A stretch of DNA of 18,437 nucleotides from a candidate division CSSED10-310 bacterium (GTDB taxonomy: Bacteria; CSSED10-310; JAFGDC01): contig JAFGDC010000545.1 of NCBI GenBank assembly GCA_016932295.1, positions 1 through 18,437 of the forward strand. Direction: 5' to 3'. Under the pieces are notes generated by a model. It searched no databases. It was not told the origin of the DNA and saw only the letters and a list, made by a program, of their open reading frames with translations. Positions 6,867-14,916 of the stretch are shown here, piece by piece. The position numbers and the translations under genes were made by a program. Numbering within the stretch: the stretch's first letter is position 1; the number at the start of each line of letters is the position of its first letter.

Positions 6867-7993
6867 AGTATACCCGACTTGGAGCAACCGGCCGGAAGAT
6901 CTCCCGGCTGGGTATGGGCTGCATGCGTCTGCCGCTCACCGATCCCGCCGACTACCGCAGCATAGACAAGGACCGGACGGCGGCCATGTTCGAGGAATTG
7001 CTCGATGGCGGAGTCAACTATTTCGACACCGCGTATCCCTACCATGAGGGAGCTTCGGAAGAGGTGGTGGGTGAACTGCTGGCGCCACGCCGGAGGGAGG
7101 TGCTCCTGGCCACCAAGTCGCCGGGATGGCTCATCAAGAAGCCGGAGGATGTGCGGCGATATTTCGACGAACAGTTGACAAGATTGCGGACGGACTATAT
7201 CGATTTTTATTACCTCCACGGCATCAACCGGCAGGAATTCGAGGAGACCGACCAACGGGGCGGCTGGCTGAAGGAATGCACGCGGCTCCGGGAGGAAGGC
7301 CTGGTCCGGCACCTGTGCTTCTCGTTCCATGGCCCGCCGGAGGATATGATCTGGCTCGCGGAATCAGGGCTCTTCGAGGCTGTCCTGTGCCAGTATTCCC
7401 TCCTGGATCAGAGCAACGAACGCGGCATCGCGACCGCACATGAACTGGGCCTCTGGGTGCTCATAATGGGACCGGTTGGAGGAGGCCGCATTACCGAATT
7501 CGGCCCGCAGGTGATAGACAAGCTTCAGATCGACATGGCTGGCAGAGCGAGGTTGGCACTGCAATTCGTCTGGTCCAATCCCGGCGTGGACGTGGCCGTC
7601 TCTGGCATGAGTTCACTTGAGCAGGTGCGGGACAACCTGGAGATCGAACGGCGCGCGAAGCACATGGAAGACCGGGATCTTGATGCCGTCAGGGGCATCA
7701 TGACGCATCTGAAATCCCTGGGCAGAAACTATTGCACCGCCTGCAGATACTGCATGCCCTGCCCGCAGGGTGTGAACATTCCCCTCATCTTCAGCATCAA
7801 GATCGGGTTTGACGTCTACGGGATGGAAGCATTGTCACGAGATCGCTACGACCAGATCGGCACCATCAAGTGGATGCCGGGCGCCAAGGCGGGCGCCTGT
7901 ATCCGGTGCGGGGAATGCGAACCGAAGTGCCCTCAGAAAATTCCCATCATCGAGCAGCTCAGGGAGTGTGCCGAGTTGTTTGAAGGAACGTGA
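6863..7993 (+). CDS. Aldo/keto reductase with C-terminal 4Fe-4S motifs
   Basis: 376 residues from ATG 6863, which overlaps the glycosyltransferase stop, so translation is probably coupled. The N-terminal (beta/alpha)8 barrel has the AKR catalytic tetrad: Asp55 and Tyr60 in FDTAYPYH, Lys85 in LLATKSP, His119 in YYLHG. The barrel is followed by two ferredoxin-like Cys clusters: C291, C294, C297, C300 (CTACRYCMPCP) and C346, C349, C352, C356 (CIRCGECEPKCP). This is the common anaerobe-type AKR family (predicted oxidoreductases with 4Fe-4S). It probably reduces a small carbonyl substrate with NAD(P)H; the clusters may pass electrons. Substrate unknown. The pairing with a glycosyltransferase may mean a sugar-modifying step or may be accidental. 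Confidence 0.9.
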   Translation: MKYTRLGATGRKISRLGMGCMRLPLTDPADYRSIDKDRTAAMFEELLDGGVNYFDTAYPYHEGASEEVVGELLAPRRREVLLATKSPGWLIKKPEDVRRYFDEQLTRLRTDYIDFYYLHGINRQEFEETDQRGGWLKECTRLREEGLVRHLCFSFHGPPEDMIWLAESGLFEAVLCQYSLLDQSNERGIATAHELGLWVLIMGPVGGGRITEFGPQVIDKLQIDMAGRARLALQFVWSNPGVDVAVSGMSSLEQVRDNLEIERRAKHMEDRDLDAVRGIMTHLKSLGRNYCTACRYCMPCPQGVNIPLIFSIKIGFDVYGMEALSRDRYDQIGTIKWMPGAKAGACIRCGECEPKCPQKIPIIEQLRECAELFEGT

Positions 7994-8346
7994 TCGGCCG
8001 TTACAGGAGAACGTATTCCCTGATCCTGCTCCCGTGGCGTCGATCTCGATATCCGTGAGACAGCCGCCCACCAGCGTGATCTGGTACTTTCCCGCCTTGT
8101 CTTGTGGATTGCTCACCGCCGATTGGGATCACGCCGGGATCGCATGACCGGATACGCCTGCTCACGGAACTCTTTCAGCTATTTCCCGGCGGCATGGGCA
8201 TCGCGATCGGAAGTTACCACTGACCACCGGATGTGGAAAATTCGGACAAACGATGCGCCCATGTAACCAAACTGTCATCCCAGCCGTAATTCAAGGTGGA
8301 ATCGGTTATTGACGTTCGACTGTCATCGTTCATGAGGAGGCATGCC
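7994..8346. other. Intergenic region between AKR and DUF4097 genes
   Basis: No supported plus-strand gene. A minus-strand frame (7835-8116) has protein-like composition over its first 45 codons but lacks a ribosome binding site and runs into the AKR gene. GAGGAGG (8334-8340) is the binding site for the next gene. I see no clear terminator or promoter. Confidence 0.4.
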
Positions 8347-9150
8347 ATGAAAAAATCCGCCTTGTTACTGATAGTGACTCAACTCGCGGCCTGGATGCTC
8401 TGTTCGCCGGTCGGACTCGCCGCCCGTCACGAACGGGTATCGGACGAGGTCCATGATATCCCTCCGGGTACGGCGGTAAGAGTGCTGAATACCAACGGAG
8501 CGGTTTCCGTCAAGCAATGGGATGATCCGCGGCTGCGGGTTCACGCGGTGATCCGCACCGACAAGAAGGAAACCGAGCCCCTTGACGTGGAATTGTCCAT
8601 CGGCATGGAGGAGGACACCTTCGTTGTCAAGGTAACCAACAAGAAGACGGTGACCCGGGATTCGGTTGAACTCGCCATTGACGTACCAGCCCATGCGGTG
8701 ATCGGCGAAGTGTATACTGACAACGGCGCTATTCTGCTGGATGGAACCGACGATGAAACCAGGTTGAAAACCGGTAACGGCAAAATCACCATCGAGAACG
8801 TGAACGGCGCCGTCAGCGCCGAAACCGGCAACGGAGCCATCGAAGTCGCCGGTACCAGGGAGATCCGTTCACTTCGCACCAGTAATGGAGCGATCTCAGC
8901 GGACATCGCCTCGGTCGGCTCCGATGTTTCGATCGACACCCTGAACGGCGCCGTCACGCTCCGGCTGCAAAAGGGTCTCGACCTGGACATCGAATGCATC
9001 ACCCACAACGGATCGATCAAATACGACAGCAGCATGTTCGAATCGCTGACGACCGATACACGGACCAGGCTCATGGCCGTCATGGGAAACGGCGGATCGA
9101 TGCTGCATGCCCGGACGAACAATGGCAGGATCACCCTGGAAGAACGCTGA
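8347..9150 (+). CDS. Exported DUF4097-like beta-strand repeat protein
   Basis: 267 residues from ATG 8347, with GAGGAGG 6 nt upstream. The signal peptide spans about residues 1-26 (MKKS start, hydrophobic core, GLAA cleavage region); no lipobox is evident at the single nearby Cys. The mature part is built of repeated short beta units with the NGAV/NGAI/NGKI pattern (TNGAVSV, DNGAILL, GNGKITI, VNGAVSA, SNGAISA, LNGAVTL, NNGRITL). This is the hallmark of DUF4097/DUF2807-type beta-helix proteins, often called putative adhesins. It should act in the periplasm or at the outer surface. In other bacteria such genes often sit with ECF sigma/anti-sigma systems; none is seen here. Likely monocistronic. 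Confidence 0.85.
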   Translation: MKKSALLLIVTQLAAWMLCSPVGLAARHERVSDEVHDIPPGTAVRVLNTNGAVSVKQWDDPRLRVHAVIRTDKKETEPLDVELSIGMEEDTFVVKVTNKKTVTRDSVELAIDVPAHAVIGEVYTDNGAILLDGTDDETRLKTGNGKITIENVNGAVSAETGNGAIEVAGTREIRSLRTSNGAISADIASVGSDVSIDTLNGAVTLRLQKGLDLDIECITHNGSIKYDSSMFESLTTDTRTRLMAVMGNGGSMLHARTNNGRITLEER

Positions 9151-9374
9151 GACAAGGTCTCTGCCAGGCAGCAAAGTGAAATGGTACCAGTCGCATCGGA
9201 AGGCGCAACTTCAACTAATTGTATTTAAAGCAAAATCAGTGTGAGTGACCATGCGTGGACGCCGGCACGGTCTCTGATGCCTACCGGCAAGTAAGTATCG
9301 AGCGCTCAAATGGAACTGAGGCCGTGGATGGCTTTCGTCGGTGATTCAGAGGGTGACTATGTGGGATTCGCACT

Positions 9375-9491
9375 ATGTCCAATCGGCAGTGGGAACGGCG
9401 CAGGGCTTCGATGTGGCGATTACTGGCGCATCTCACCGCGCCGGTGAGCATTGGCGGCGCGCTCGCCGGCCATGCAGCCCACTGGTCTTAA
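9375..9491 (+). CDS. Doubtful 38-aa ORF with a hydrophobic helix
   Basis: ATG 9375 to TAA 9489-9491 encodes a peptide with a basic N-terminal part (ERRRAS) and one hydrophobic or amphipathic helix (WRLLAHLTAPVSIGGALAGH), which would fit a small membrane protein. Only a poor GGGA lies 10 nt upstream, and a strong hairpin lies inside the frame. It may be chance. Confidence 0.18.
   Translation: MSNRQWERRRASMWRLLAHLTAPVSIGGALAGHAAHWS
9440..9470. repeat. Strong intergenic hairpin
   Basis: GCCGGTGAGC (9440-9449) pairs with GCTCGCCGGC (9461-9470), 10 bp with one G-T wobble, around an 11-nt loop. No T tract follows. It could be a transcript-stabilising or regulatory structure. Confidence 0.5.
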
Positions 9492-9623
9492 TCTACCTGG
9501 ATGACGGGAGCGTCGGGGGGGGCCTGGGATGGATCATGTGTCAGGCTTGAACAGCTTGCAGTGTGACTGGGTGGAAAAGTAGAGTCTGCTGTGGACTCCA
9601 TCACCTTCAGCCTGGGAGGCGTC

Positions 9624-10346
9624 ATGCAAGTATCATTGAGCAATTGGCCGGCGGTCGGGAAATACCTGGAAAAGCGATCGACTGTTATCGTGCCGTTGGG
9701 CAGCACGGAGCAGCACGGTCCGAATGGGTTGTTGGGAACTGATTACCTGATTGCGGAACACATCGCCGCGGAACTGGGGGCCAGGACCGGGATCATGGTG
9801 GCGCCAGTGCTGCCGTATGGTATGAGCGTGCATCATATGGGGTTCCCAGGCACCATGACCCTGCGCCCCAGCACCTACCAGATGGTCGTCATCGACCTTC
9901 TATCCGGATTGATTGGGCATGGCTTCAGCAAATTCTTCCTGGTCAACGGGCATGGCGGCAACATCGCCTCCATCCAGAATGCCATGGCCGAGTTGTCTAT
10001 GGAGGAGGAATTCGAGTACGCGCTGGTGAGCTGGTGGACCGAACCGGACATCAAGGAATTATGCGAGGAACTCTTCGATGGGAGAGACGGCCATCATGGC
10101 TCGGCCGGTGAGATTTCCATGACCATGCACCTGCATCCGGATGCGGTGGAACCAATGGATTCACCCTGGAAAGAAGACGCCTCGGATCCGGGCTGGACCT
10201 ACAATCCCGCTGGGTTCCGCAAGATGTACCCGAACGGCCTCATCAAATCGGACCCGTCCCTCTCCACCGCCCGTCACGGCGCCGTGCTCTTCCAAAAGAT
10301 CATCGATATCTATCTGGACAGGATCGCCAGGTTCGAGCGGGGATAA
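9624..10346 (+). CDS. Creatininase-family metal-dependent amidohydrolase
   Basis: 240 residues from ATG 9624, with GGGAGG 4 nt upstream. The family fold and metal ligands are visible: Glu29 and His31 in GSTEQHGP, Asp40 in GTDY, His110 in the VNGHGGN loop, and Glu163 in the SAGEIS motif. Length fits the family (about 240-260). Members hydrolyse cyclic or linear amide bonds, for example creatinine, N-formylated flavin or riboflavin precursors (ArfB, FAPy deformylase) and mycofactocin peptide (MftE). I cannot tell which substrate applies, since no flavin, mycofactocin or creatine genes lie nearby. It appears to be a single-gene unit, convergent with the minus-strand gene that ends 60 nt away. 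Confidence 0.9.
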   Translation: MQVSLSNWPAVGKYLEKRSTVIVPLGSTEQHGPNGLLGTDYLIAEHIAAELGARTGIMVAPVLPYGMSVHHMGFPGTMTLRPSTYQMVVIDLLSGLIGHGFSKFFLVNGHGGNIASIQNAMAELSMEEEFEYALVSWWTEPDIKELCEELFDGRDGHHGSAGEISMTMHLHPDAVEPMDSPWKEDASDPGWTYNPAGFRKMYPNGLIKSDPSLSTARHGAVLFQKIIDIYLDRIARFERG

Positions 10347-10406
10347 GTCTGGGTTCTCGGCGGCATTGTCTCCTTACCGTCAGTATTTTCCCTCGGCGTT
10401 TCGAAT

Positions 10407-12827
10407 TTACTCCCCTACTGGTCCGTATCCGAATTCCAGCACTTCGATTTCACCCATCAGATCGTTCAGTTCCTTATTTAGCACGCCGGCCCAGAAATAG
10501 AGCCCATTAAGGGAATCCGGACCGGTATCTGGCCAGGTGAATTGCAGAAACGGGGTGTTTTCAGGCGCGGCGGACACTTCGTACGGGTCAAGATTGAGTA
10601 ATGCACCATCGAATGCTTCCGTCCACGAAGGGTAGAAGAAGTAGGCTCCGTAGACATCGAGGATGACCGCCATGAAAGCATCGATGAGCGCCTCCTGCCG
10701 TGGATTCCCGGCCATTGCCCAGAGTTCGAAATGGTCGCCTGGGAGGAGCCATTCCAAGCAACTCCGATAGTGATCGCAGTGCAGTTTGAGGTTGACCGTC
10801 ACGGTACCTCTGGAGACTCCGTCGCGTCCCTCTACGAGGAAGTCTACCTGCTCGATAGCCTCATCCACCGCGGCCCGAATGGCGGGGTCGGACATGGCCC
10901 AGCCCTCCGCCTCCAAGGCGATATTCCATGAGCCCTTGAGAGGGTTCATCTCGGTGATTTTGCCTACGGCCACCGGCGCCCGCAGGCTCTCTAGATTGTT
11001 TAGAGGTGAAAGCAGTTCATGACTCACCAACCGATTCCATACTGCTATGGCTTCGGTTCGACGAATATCGCTTATCATGGCGGCGTAGTGGGCGACGAGC
11101 ATGTCGTGGTTGCCGTCGTTGGGACCGGAGCAGCGCCCCCCGATACCATATGCCTGATACAGGTCACCGCCGTTCCAAGGCGCAGGAACTTCAGCCGCGG
11201 ATAGGCCGAACAAACCTTCATCGCAGAAGAGGCTATTTGGGGAGTCGGTCAGACAGTACCAGGCTATTTGCCGGTCAGCCTCCTGACTTCTGAGGCTTGG
11301 CCAGTCGTTAAGCCATGCATCGAAGACAGCAGGGATTTGGGGGAAACGGCTATGCATGATAAAACCCGAGCCGTTATCCGTGGGCGGGTCCTGCATGAAG
11401 GATCGCTCTCCAGTGAAGGGACACATCGCCCAATTGATGGCGATGGTCTCCATGCCGAAGCCGATGCAGGTGGCGTTGATCAGCTCATCTTCGTACGTGT
11501 AACCGTAGCTGACGCCGTTGGCGGTTGTGGGCGAGGACAACGGTATGAGTAGGCTTTGCCAGTCGATATCGGCCAGGAAGGCATAGAGATCCGGCAGACG
11601 ATCCTCTGGGTCACCCATAAGTTGCAGCGCGACCGCCAAGTCAAGCGCGGCGATGGCGGTGTCTAGAGTCGACCACTCACTGTCCTCTAGGATCACCGTT
11701 CCGCCGTCACGAGTGAAATGCGGCCAGAGACCGCTGAGATCATGGCGTGGGACAGAGTCCAGCATGACATTGGCGATTTGGGCGACGATAGCTTCCGCAT
11801 CTGACGTCTCGGTGATACCCATGATCGAGGCATACGCGGTAAGTTTGGCTGTCTTGGCTGTGGCTGAGATGTTTTCCATGTCGCCGTCTGGGAAGTTGGC
11901 TCGATCCTGCACCATGCCCGATGTTTCATCAAGGTTTCTCAGCAGCCAATTGTAGCTCCACAGGAAGTATTCATCGGTTTTATCTATGTGCAGCGGATTA
12001 TCGAAGGTGAGGTGCAGCTTGACGGCATCCGCGGTGATGTAATCCCCTTCATCTGCATGATCGAATACCCATGTCACCATCTCGAACGGCAGAATACAGC
12101 CGGGATCGATAGGCGCATAGAAGGTGTGCGGATAGGTCAGGGTGCCGATGCCGGTCCATTCCTGTTGCCAAACCGGGTTGTCTGCGGAGTCCTTAAGTTC
12201 GATTTTAAAGGTCGCATTATCGCCGCTCACATCATTCACCAAGACGGAGACGCCGGTCAGGTGCGCTTGATACTCCTCGGCTATATGCGTTCCGAAGACT
12301 GCCTCCGGATCCATGTCGCAGTTTTGCGCACCGTTCCTGGCTACGCAGTACCACATGCCAAGCCATCCCCATGAACTGGGGTACGACTGCATGGTGGCGG
12401 TGTAGCAGGTATCACCCGTGCAGCACCAATCGCACTCGGTGCCTGTATCCATCATTAGACCGCGATCACCGCCGCTGCGGTTGTAATACCATTCGAGCGG
12501 CGTGTCGTGATGGTCGATGACGGATATGTATTCATAGCTGCCCGGCGTGGCCGTCGGACTTGGAGTGGGTTCGACTGTGGGCGTATATGTTGGAGTGGGT
12601 GATGGAGGCCATGTAGGTGATGGTTCCGGTATGGGCGTGCACAAGCCTGGTGAACTCAACAGCGCCAGATCGAACTCGAAGCCCAGATTATCGCCGCTTT
12701 CCAGGGCGAAACGCAGGGTATGCTGGCCGACGGCCAGTGTCCCAAGGTCCAGTGATGGCGACCAGTGGAAAATATTCCAGCCGTTTCCCATATCGCCCGT
12801 ATCATCTGATTGGAAACTGGTGATCAA
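10407..12827 (-). CDS. C-terminal part of a frameshifted secreted glucoamylase-like protein
   Basis: 806 codons counted from a TTG at 12827, but the frame is open back to a TGA at 12873-12875 and is clearly the continuation of the 12848-13183 frame. In this numbering: 1-60 second half of a CBM6/35-like beta-sandwich (GQHTLRFALESGDN); about 63-96 a Pro/Thr/Ser linker; about 98-275 a second Cys-rich beta-sandwich; about 285-650 an all-helical region. That region resembles the (alpha/alpha)6 'glycoamylase' family (PF10091, GH144-like): WSYNWLL, SATAKTAKLTAYASIMG, GLWPHF and the SEWSTLDTA block (383-391). The rest is a C-terminal extension of unknown fold. It probably binds and cuts or remodels an extracellular glucan; the substrate is not readable. 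No C-terminal anchor is seen. No clear terminator between its stop and the convergent creatininase gene. Confidence 0.75.
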   Translation of the reverse strand: MITSFQSDDTGDMGNGWNIFHWSPSLDLGTLAVGQHTLRFALESGDNLGFEFDLALLSSPGLCTPIPEPSPTWPPSPTPTYTPTVEPTPSPTATPGSYEYISVIDHHDTPLEWYYNRSGGDRGLMMDTGTECDWCCTGDTCYTATMQSYPSSWGWLGMWYCVARNGAQNCDMDPEAVFGTHIAEEYQAHLTGVSVLVNDVSGDNATFKIELKDSADNPVWQQEWTGIGTLTYPHTFYAPIDPGCILPFEMVTWVFDHADEGDYITADAVKLHLTFDNPLHIDKTDEYFLWSYNWLLRNLDETSGMVQDRANFPDGDMENISATAKTAKLTAYASIMGITETSDAEAIVAQIANVMLDSVPRHDLSGLWPHFTRDGGTVILEDSEWSTLDTAIAALDLAVALQLMGDPEDRLPDLYAFLADIDWQSLLIPLSSPTTANGVSYGYTYEDELINATCIGFGMETIAINWAMCPFTGERSFMQDPPTDNGSGFIMHSRFPQIPAVFDAWLNDWPSLRSQEADRQIAWYCLTDSPNSLFCDEGLFGLSAAEVPAPWNGGDLYQAYGIGGRCSGPNDGNHDMLVAHYAAMISDIRRTEAIAVWNRLVSHELLSPLNNLESLRAPVAVGKITEMNPLKGSWNIALEAEGWAMSDPAIRAAVDEAIEQVDFLVEGRDGVSRGTVTVNLKLHCDHYRSCLEWLLPGDHFELWAMAGNPRQEALIDAFMAVILDVYGAYFFYPSWTEAFDGALLNLDPYEVSAAPENTPFLQFTWPDTGPDSLNGLYFWAGVLNKELNDLMGEIEVLEFGYGPVGE

Positions 12828-12847
12828 GTTGCTGTCTATATACAGTA

Positions 12848-13183
12848 TTACATTTTCGGTCGGATTAGGGTGTCATTGCTGTATCGTAACAAGCAGAAGC
12901 AGGTATCCTCAGCGGGAATGATGAAATCATGCTCGATCCATTGTCCGGCACCTAAGTCGCAGCGCCAGGTAGCGCTGTTGGACGCCTCGCCACGTGCCTG
13001 CTGCCAGCAATCGCCCGTGCTTTTTCGGTGGAAATTTTCGCACTCAACCGCAAGTCCGCACCAGCCAGGCTGCGGCGTGGGTGACGGAGTAGCCAGGATG
13101 GCCGAGAGAGTGACGGTGGCGTTGATAGCACTGAAGATTGCCAGACAGAACAGACTTACCGTGAAATACTTCCGATGTTTCAT
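12848..13183 (-). CDS. N-terminal part of the same secreted protein (signal peptide, first half of CBM)
   Basis: 111 codons from ATG 13183, with GGAGGG (complement of 13193-13198) 9 nt upstream. Residues 1-30 are a signal peptide (MKHRKYF start, long hydrophobic core). A short TPSPTPQPG linker follows, then the first half of a CBM6/35-like carbohydrate-binding module (LAVECENFHR, WQQARGEAS, GQWIEHDFIIP, LLRYSND). Translation then leaves the conserved frame and stops at TAA 12848-12850. The second half of the module (ENVILYIDSN) continues in the frame of the downstream 806-codon ORF. Joined, they would give one exported protein of roughly 920 residues. This copy as sequenced is broken or contains a sequencing error. 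Confidence 0.75.
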   Translation of the reverse strand: MKHRKYFTVSLFCLAIFSAINATVTLSAILATPSPTPQPGWCGLAVECENFHRKSTGDCWQQARGEASNSATWRCDLGAGQWIEHDFIIPAEDTCFCLLRYSNDTLIRPKM

Positions 13184-13224
13184 CGATTCATTCCCTCCAT
13201 TTGTCAGGTTTTAGATCCTAAAAA

Positions 13225-13252
13225 AATATAATCTACAGATCCTCGTGTTGAA
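13225..13252 (-). promoter_or_regulatory. Possible promoter of the split CBM gene
   Basis: On the minus strand TTCAAC (complement of 13247-13252) and TATATT (complement of 13225-13230) are separated by 16 bp in an AT-rich patch, about 40 bp before the ATG at 13183. The -35 match is modest. Confidence 0.35.
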
Positions 13253-13446
13253 AGGAATTTTGAACAGACTTCTGACGTAACGCAGCTCTTGAACACGGTG
13301 CAGGCTTTGAATACAACCTACACCATAAATACCATGTGTGCTTCTGGACGTGCAGACCTACCGGCATACCCAGGATCATGCGGCGTTCCACGCCGTTTCC
13401 ACATTCTCATCGACCGCGGAACCGCCGCCCGTGTCTTATTCTATAC

Positions 13447-14916
13447 TCAGTTCGCGCTGCTCTTCCGCCGCCATATCAGCAGGCTGACCACCATCAACAA
13501 TCCTGCGAATCCAGCCGGCCCTGCGGCTGGAACCACCGGTGCGGTCGGCACTTCTGTCGGCGTGGCCGTATACGGCATGGTTGGAGACGCCGTGAAGGTC
13601 GGCATCGGCGTTGCGGTCATGGTGGGAGTGAGCGTCGGCGTCAACGTCGGGCTCTGGGATGCGGTCGGTTCCGGCGACGCCGTCGGCTCCGGCGACGCCG
13701 TTGCGGTCGGCAGGGGACTCGGCGTTTCGCTCGCCGGCGGCGTGGGTGTCGTCTGGATCTCGTTGTTTTCGAACCAAGCCAGGGTATTGTAGTTCACCGC
13801 CACCAGGTCCATATCGCCGTCCTCGTCGAAATCAGCGGCATCAGCGAGCTGAAGATAATTGAATGGTACGGACTCCATGGTGAAATTTTCCGCGCCATCA
13901 TTGAGGTACAGCACGATAGCGTCGTTGTAGCCGACCGCGAGGACGAATTCCAGATGTCCGTCGCCGTTGAAATCCACCGCCGTCACGTCGTACGGGTTGG
14001 ACAGACCGGGCTGTTGATCGACTACGTGGACGGTGAAATTGCCGGCGCCGTCGTTCTCCAGCCAGCCGATCTCGTCGTCCTGATCATCCGTCACCACGTA
14101 CACCAAATCCACGTGGCCATCGTTATTTACATCCTTCGAATCCATCCGCTCCGGTCCGTTCCTTGTAATCAACGGGACTTTTGTGAAGTTCTGGGCGCCG
14201 TCGTTGCGGTACCAGGCCACCGAGTTGCTCACCCATGAACTGGCCGCCATATCGATGGAGCCGTTCTCATCATAATCAGCGGCGCGCACCGCGTAATTGC
14301 GCTCCATGGCGCTGTCGACGGTGTGGATCGTGAACCCCTGGGCGCCGTCGTTCTCAAACCAGTTTACCGTGTGATGACAGGAGGTCAGCAGGTCTGGTCC
14401 GCTGGTCTGATCGACGTCCGTCACGTAGATGTCGTAGACCGAATAGCTGGAATCGGTCGAGCTGTGGATGATGTGCCTCATGAAGTTTTCCGCACCATCG
14501 TTTTCCCACCACAAGAGGTTCCTTGTCGAGCCGTCGTTTTCGCCTAGGAGGATATCCGTATCCGAGTCGTTGTCCAGATCGTACGCATAGACGCCGCGCA
14601 ACCACGTCTCCACGCCGGGCGGCACCAGTTCCTGTTCGGTGAAGGCGCCGGCGCCGTTGTTGTACCAAATGCTGCACTTGGTGGCCTGGGTCAGCGCCTC
14701 TCTGCCCGGCATCATCCAGTAGTTCGACGTGGTGATCACGTCAAGGTGTCCATCGGAGTTCACGTCCGCCACCATCAGGTCCTGGTAGTATTCATAGGGT
14801 GTCAGCGTGACGATCTCGTGCTGAGTGAAATCCACCGCGTTGCCGCCTGCTGCCATGGCGTTTCCGGACAGTATCGCCACCATTATAAGAATCATTGTCA
14901 CCATCATCCGCGTCAT
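13447..14916 (-). CDS. Secreted seven-bladed FG-GAP/VCBS propeller with PT-rich linker and C-terminal anchor
   Basis: 489 residues from ATG 14916, with GAGGAGG (complement of 14921-14927) 4 nt upstream. The signal peptide ends near AMA/AGG (about 22). Residues 25-385 contain seven repeats, each with a Ca-binding DxDxDG-type loop (DVNSDGHLD 51, DLDNDSDTD 113, DVDQTSGPD 167, DYDENGSID 214, DVNNDGHVD 262, DFNGDGHLE 315, DFDEDGDMD 362) and a W/Y-xNDGAxxF strand. This is a textbook beta-propeller. Residues 388-460 are a low-complexity Pro/Thr/Ser/Ala linker, and 461-489 are VPAAGPAG, a hydrophobic helix and a WRRK tail, which resembles an exosortase-type sorting signal. Likely displayed on the cell surface or passed through an anchor step; ligand unknown. 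No exosortase gene is in the window. Confidence 0.88.
   Translation of the reverse strand: MTRMMVTMILIMVAILSGNAMAAGGNAVDFTQHEIVTLTPYEYYQDLMVADVNSDGHLDVITTSNYWMMPGREALTQATKCSIWYNNGAGAFTEQELVPPGVETWLRGVYAYDLDNDSDTDILLGENDGSTRNLLWWENDGAENFMRHIIHSSTDSSYSVYDIYVTDVDQTSGPDLLTSCHHTVNWFENDGAQGFTIHTVDSAMERNYAVRAADYDENGSIDMAASSWVSNSVAWYRNDGAQNFTKVPLITRNGPERMDSKDVNNDGHVDLVYVVTDDQDDEIGWLENDGAGNFTVHVVDQQPGLSNPYDVTAVDFNGDGHLEFVLAVGYNDAIVLYLNDGAENFTMESVPFNYLQLADAADFDEDGDMDLVAVNYNTLAWFENNEIQTTPTPPASETPSPLPTATASPEPTASPEPTASQSPTLTPTLTPTMTATPMPTFTASPTMPYTATPTEVPTAPVVPAAGPAGFAGLLMVVSLLIWRRKSSAN
13666..13695. repeat. Two near-identical 15-bp units inside the PT linker
   Basis: The plus strand reads GTCGGTTCCGGCGAC then GCC and again GTCGGCTCCGGCGAC. 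On the coding (minus) strand this encodes the SPEPTASPEPTAS part of the linker. Slippage at such repeats can change linker length. Confidence 0.6.

Larger units (their letters stand above)
9151..9623. other. Intergenic region before the creatininase gene
   Basis: Immediately after the DUF4097 stop is a small GAGAC-AAG-GTCTC hairpin, too weak to call a terminator. An AT-rich patch lies near 9217-9235. A strong hairpin (9440-9470) and a doubtful 38-codon ORF (9375-9491) overlap each other. GGGAGG (9614-9619) is the ribosome binding site of the next gene. Confidence 0.4.

Noticed and set aside
7835..8116. 93-codon minus-strand frame with protein-like first half
   Set aside because: It starts at a GTG without a Shine-Dalgarno site, follows a stop immediately, and its second half is antisense to the conserved 3' end of the AKR gene. 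It could be a relic but evidence is too thin.
8296..8330. ECF-sigma-like promoter (GGAAT ... GTC) before the DUF4097 gene
   Set aside because: The match is short and the spacing does not fit well; no ECF sigma gene is in the window.
12851..12872. Programmed -1 ribosomal frameshift
   Set aside because: The direction of the shift fits, but I see no X-XXY-YYZ slippery heptamer in the switch region. A one-base deletion or error is the simpler reading.
13336..14238. 300-codon plus-strand frame rich in Arg/His
   Set aside because: Shadow of the propeller gene; its low-complexity Arg stretch is the complement of the Pro/Thr/Ser linker.
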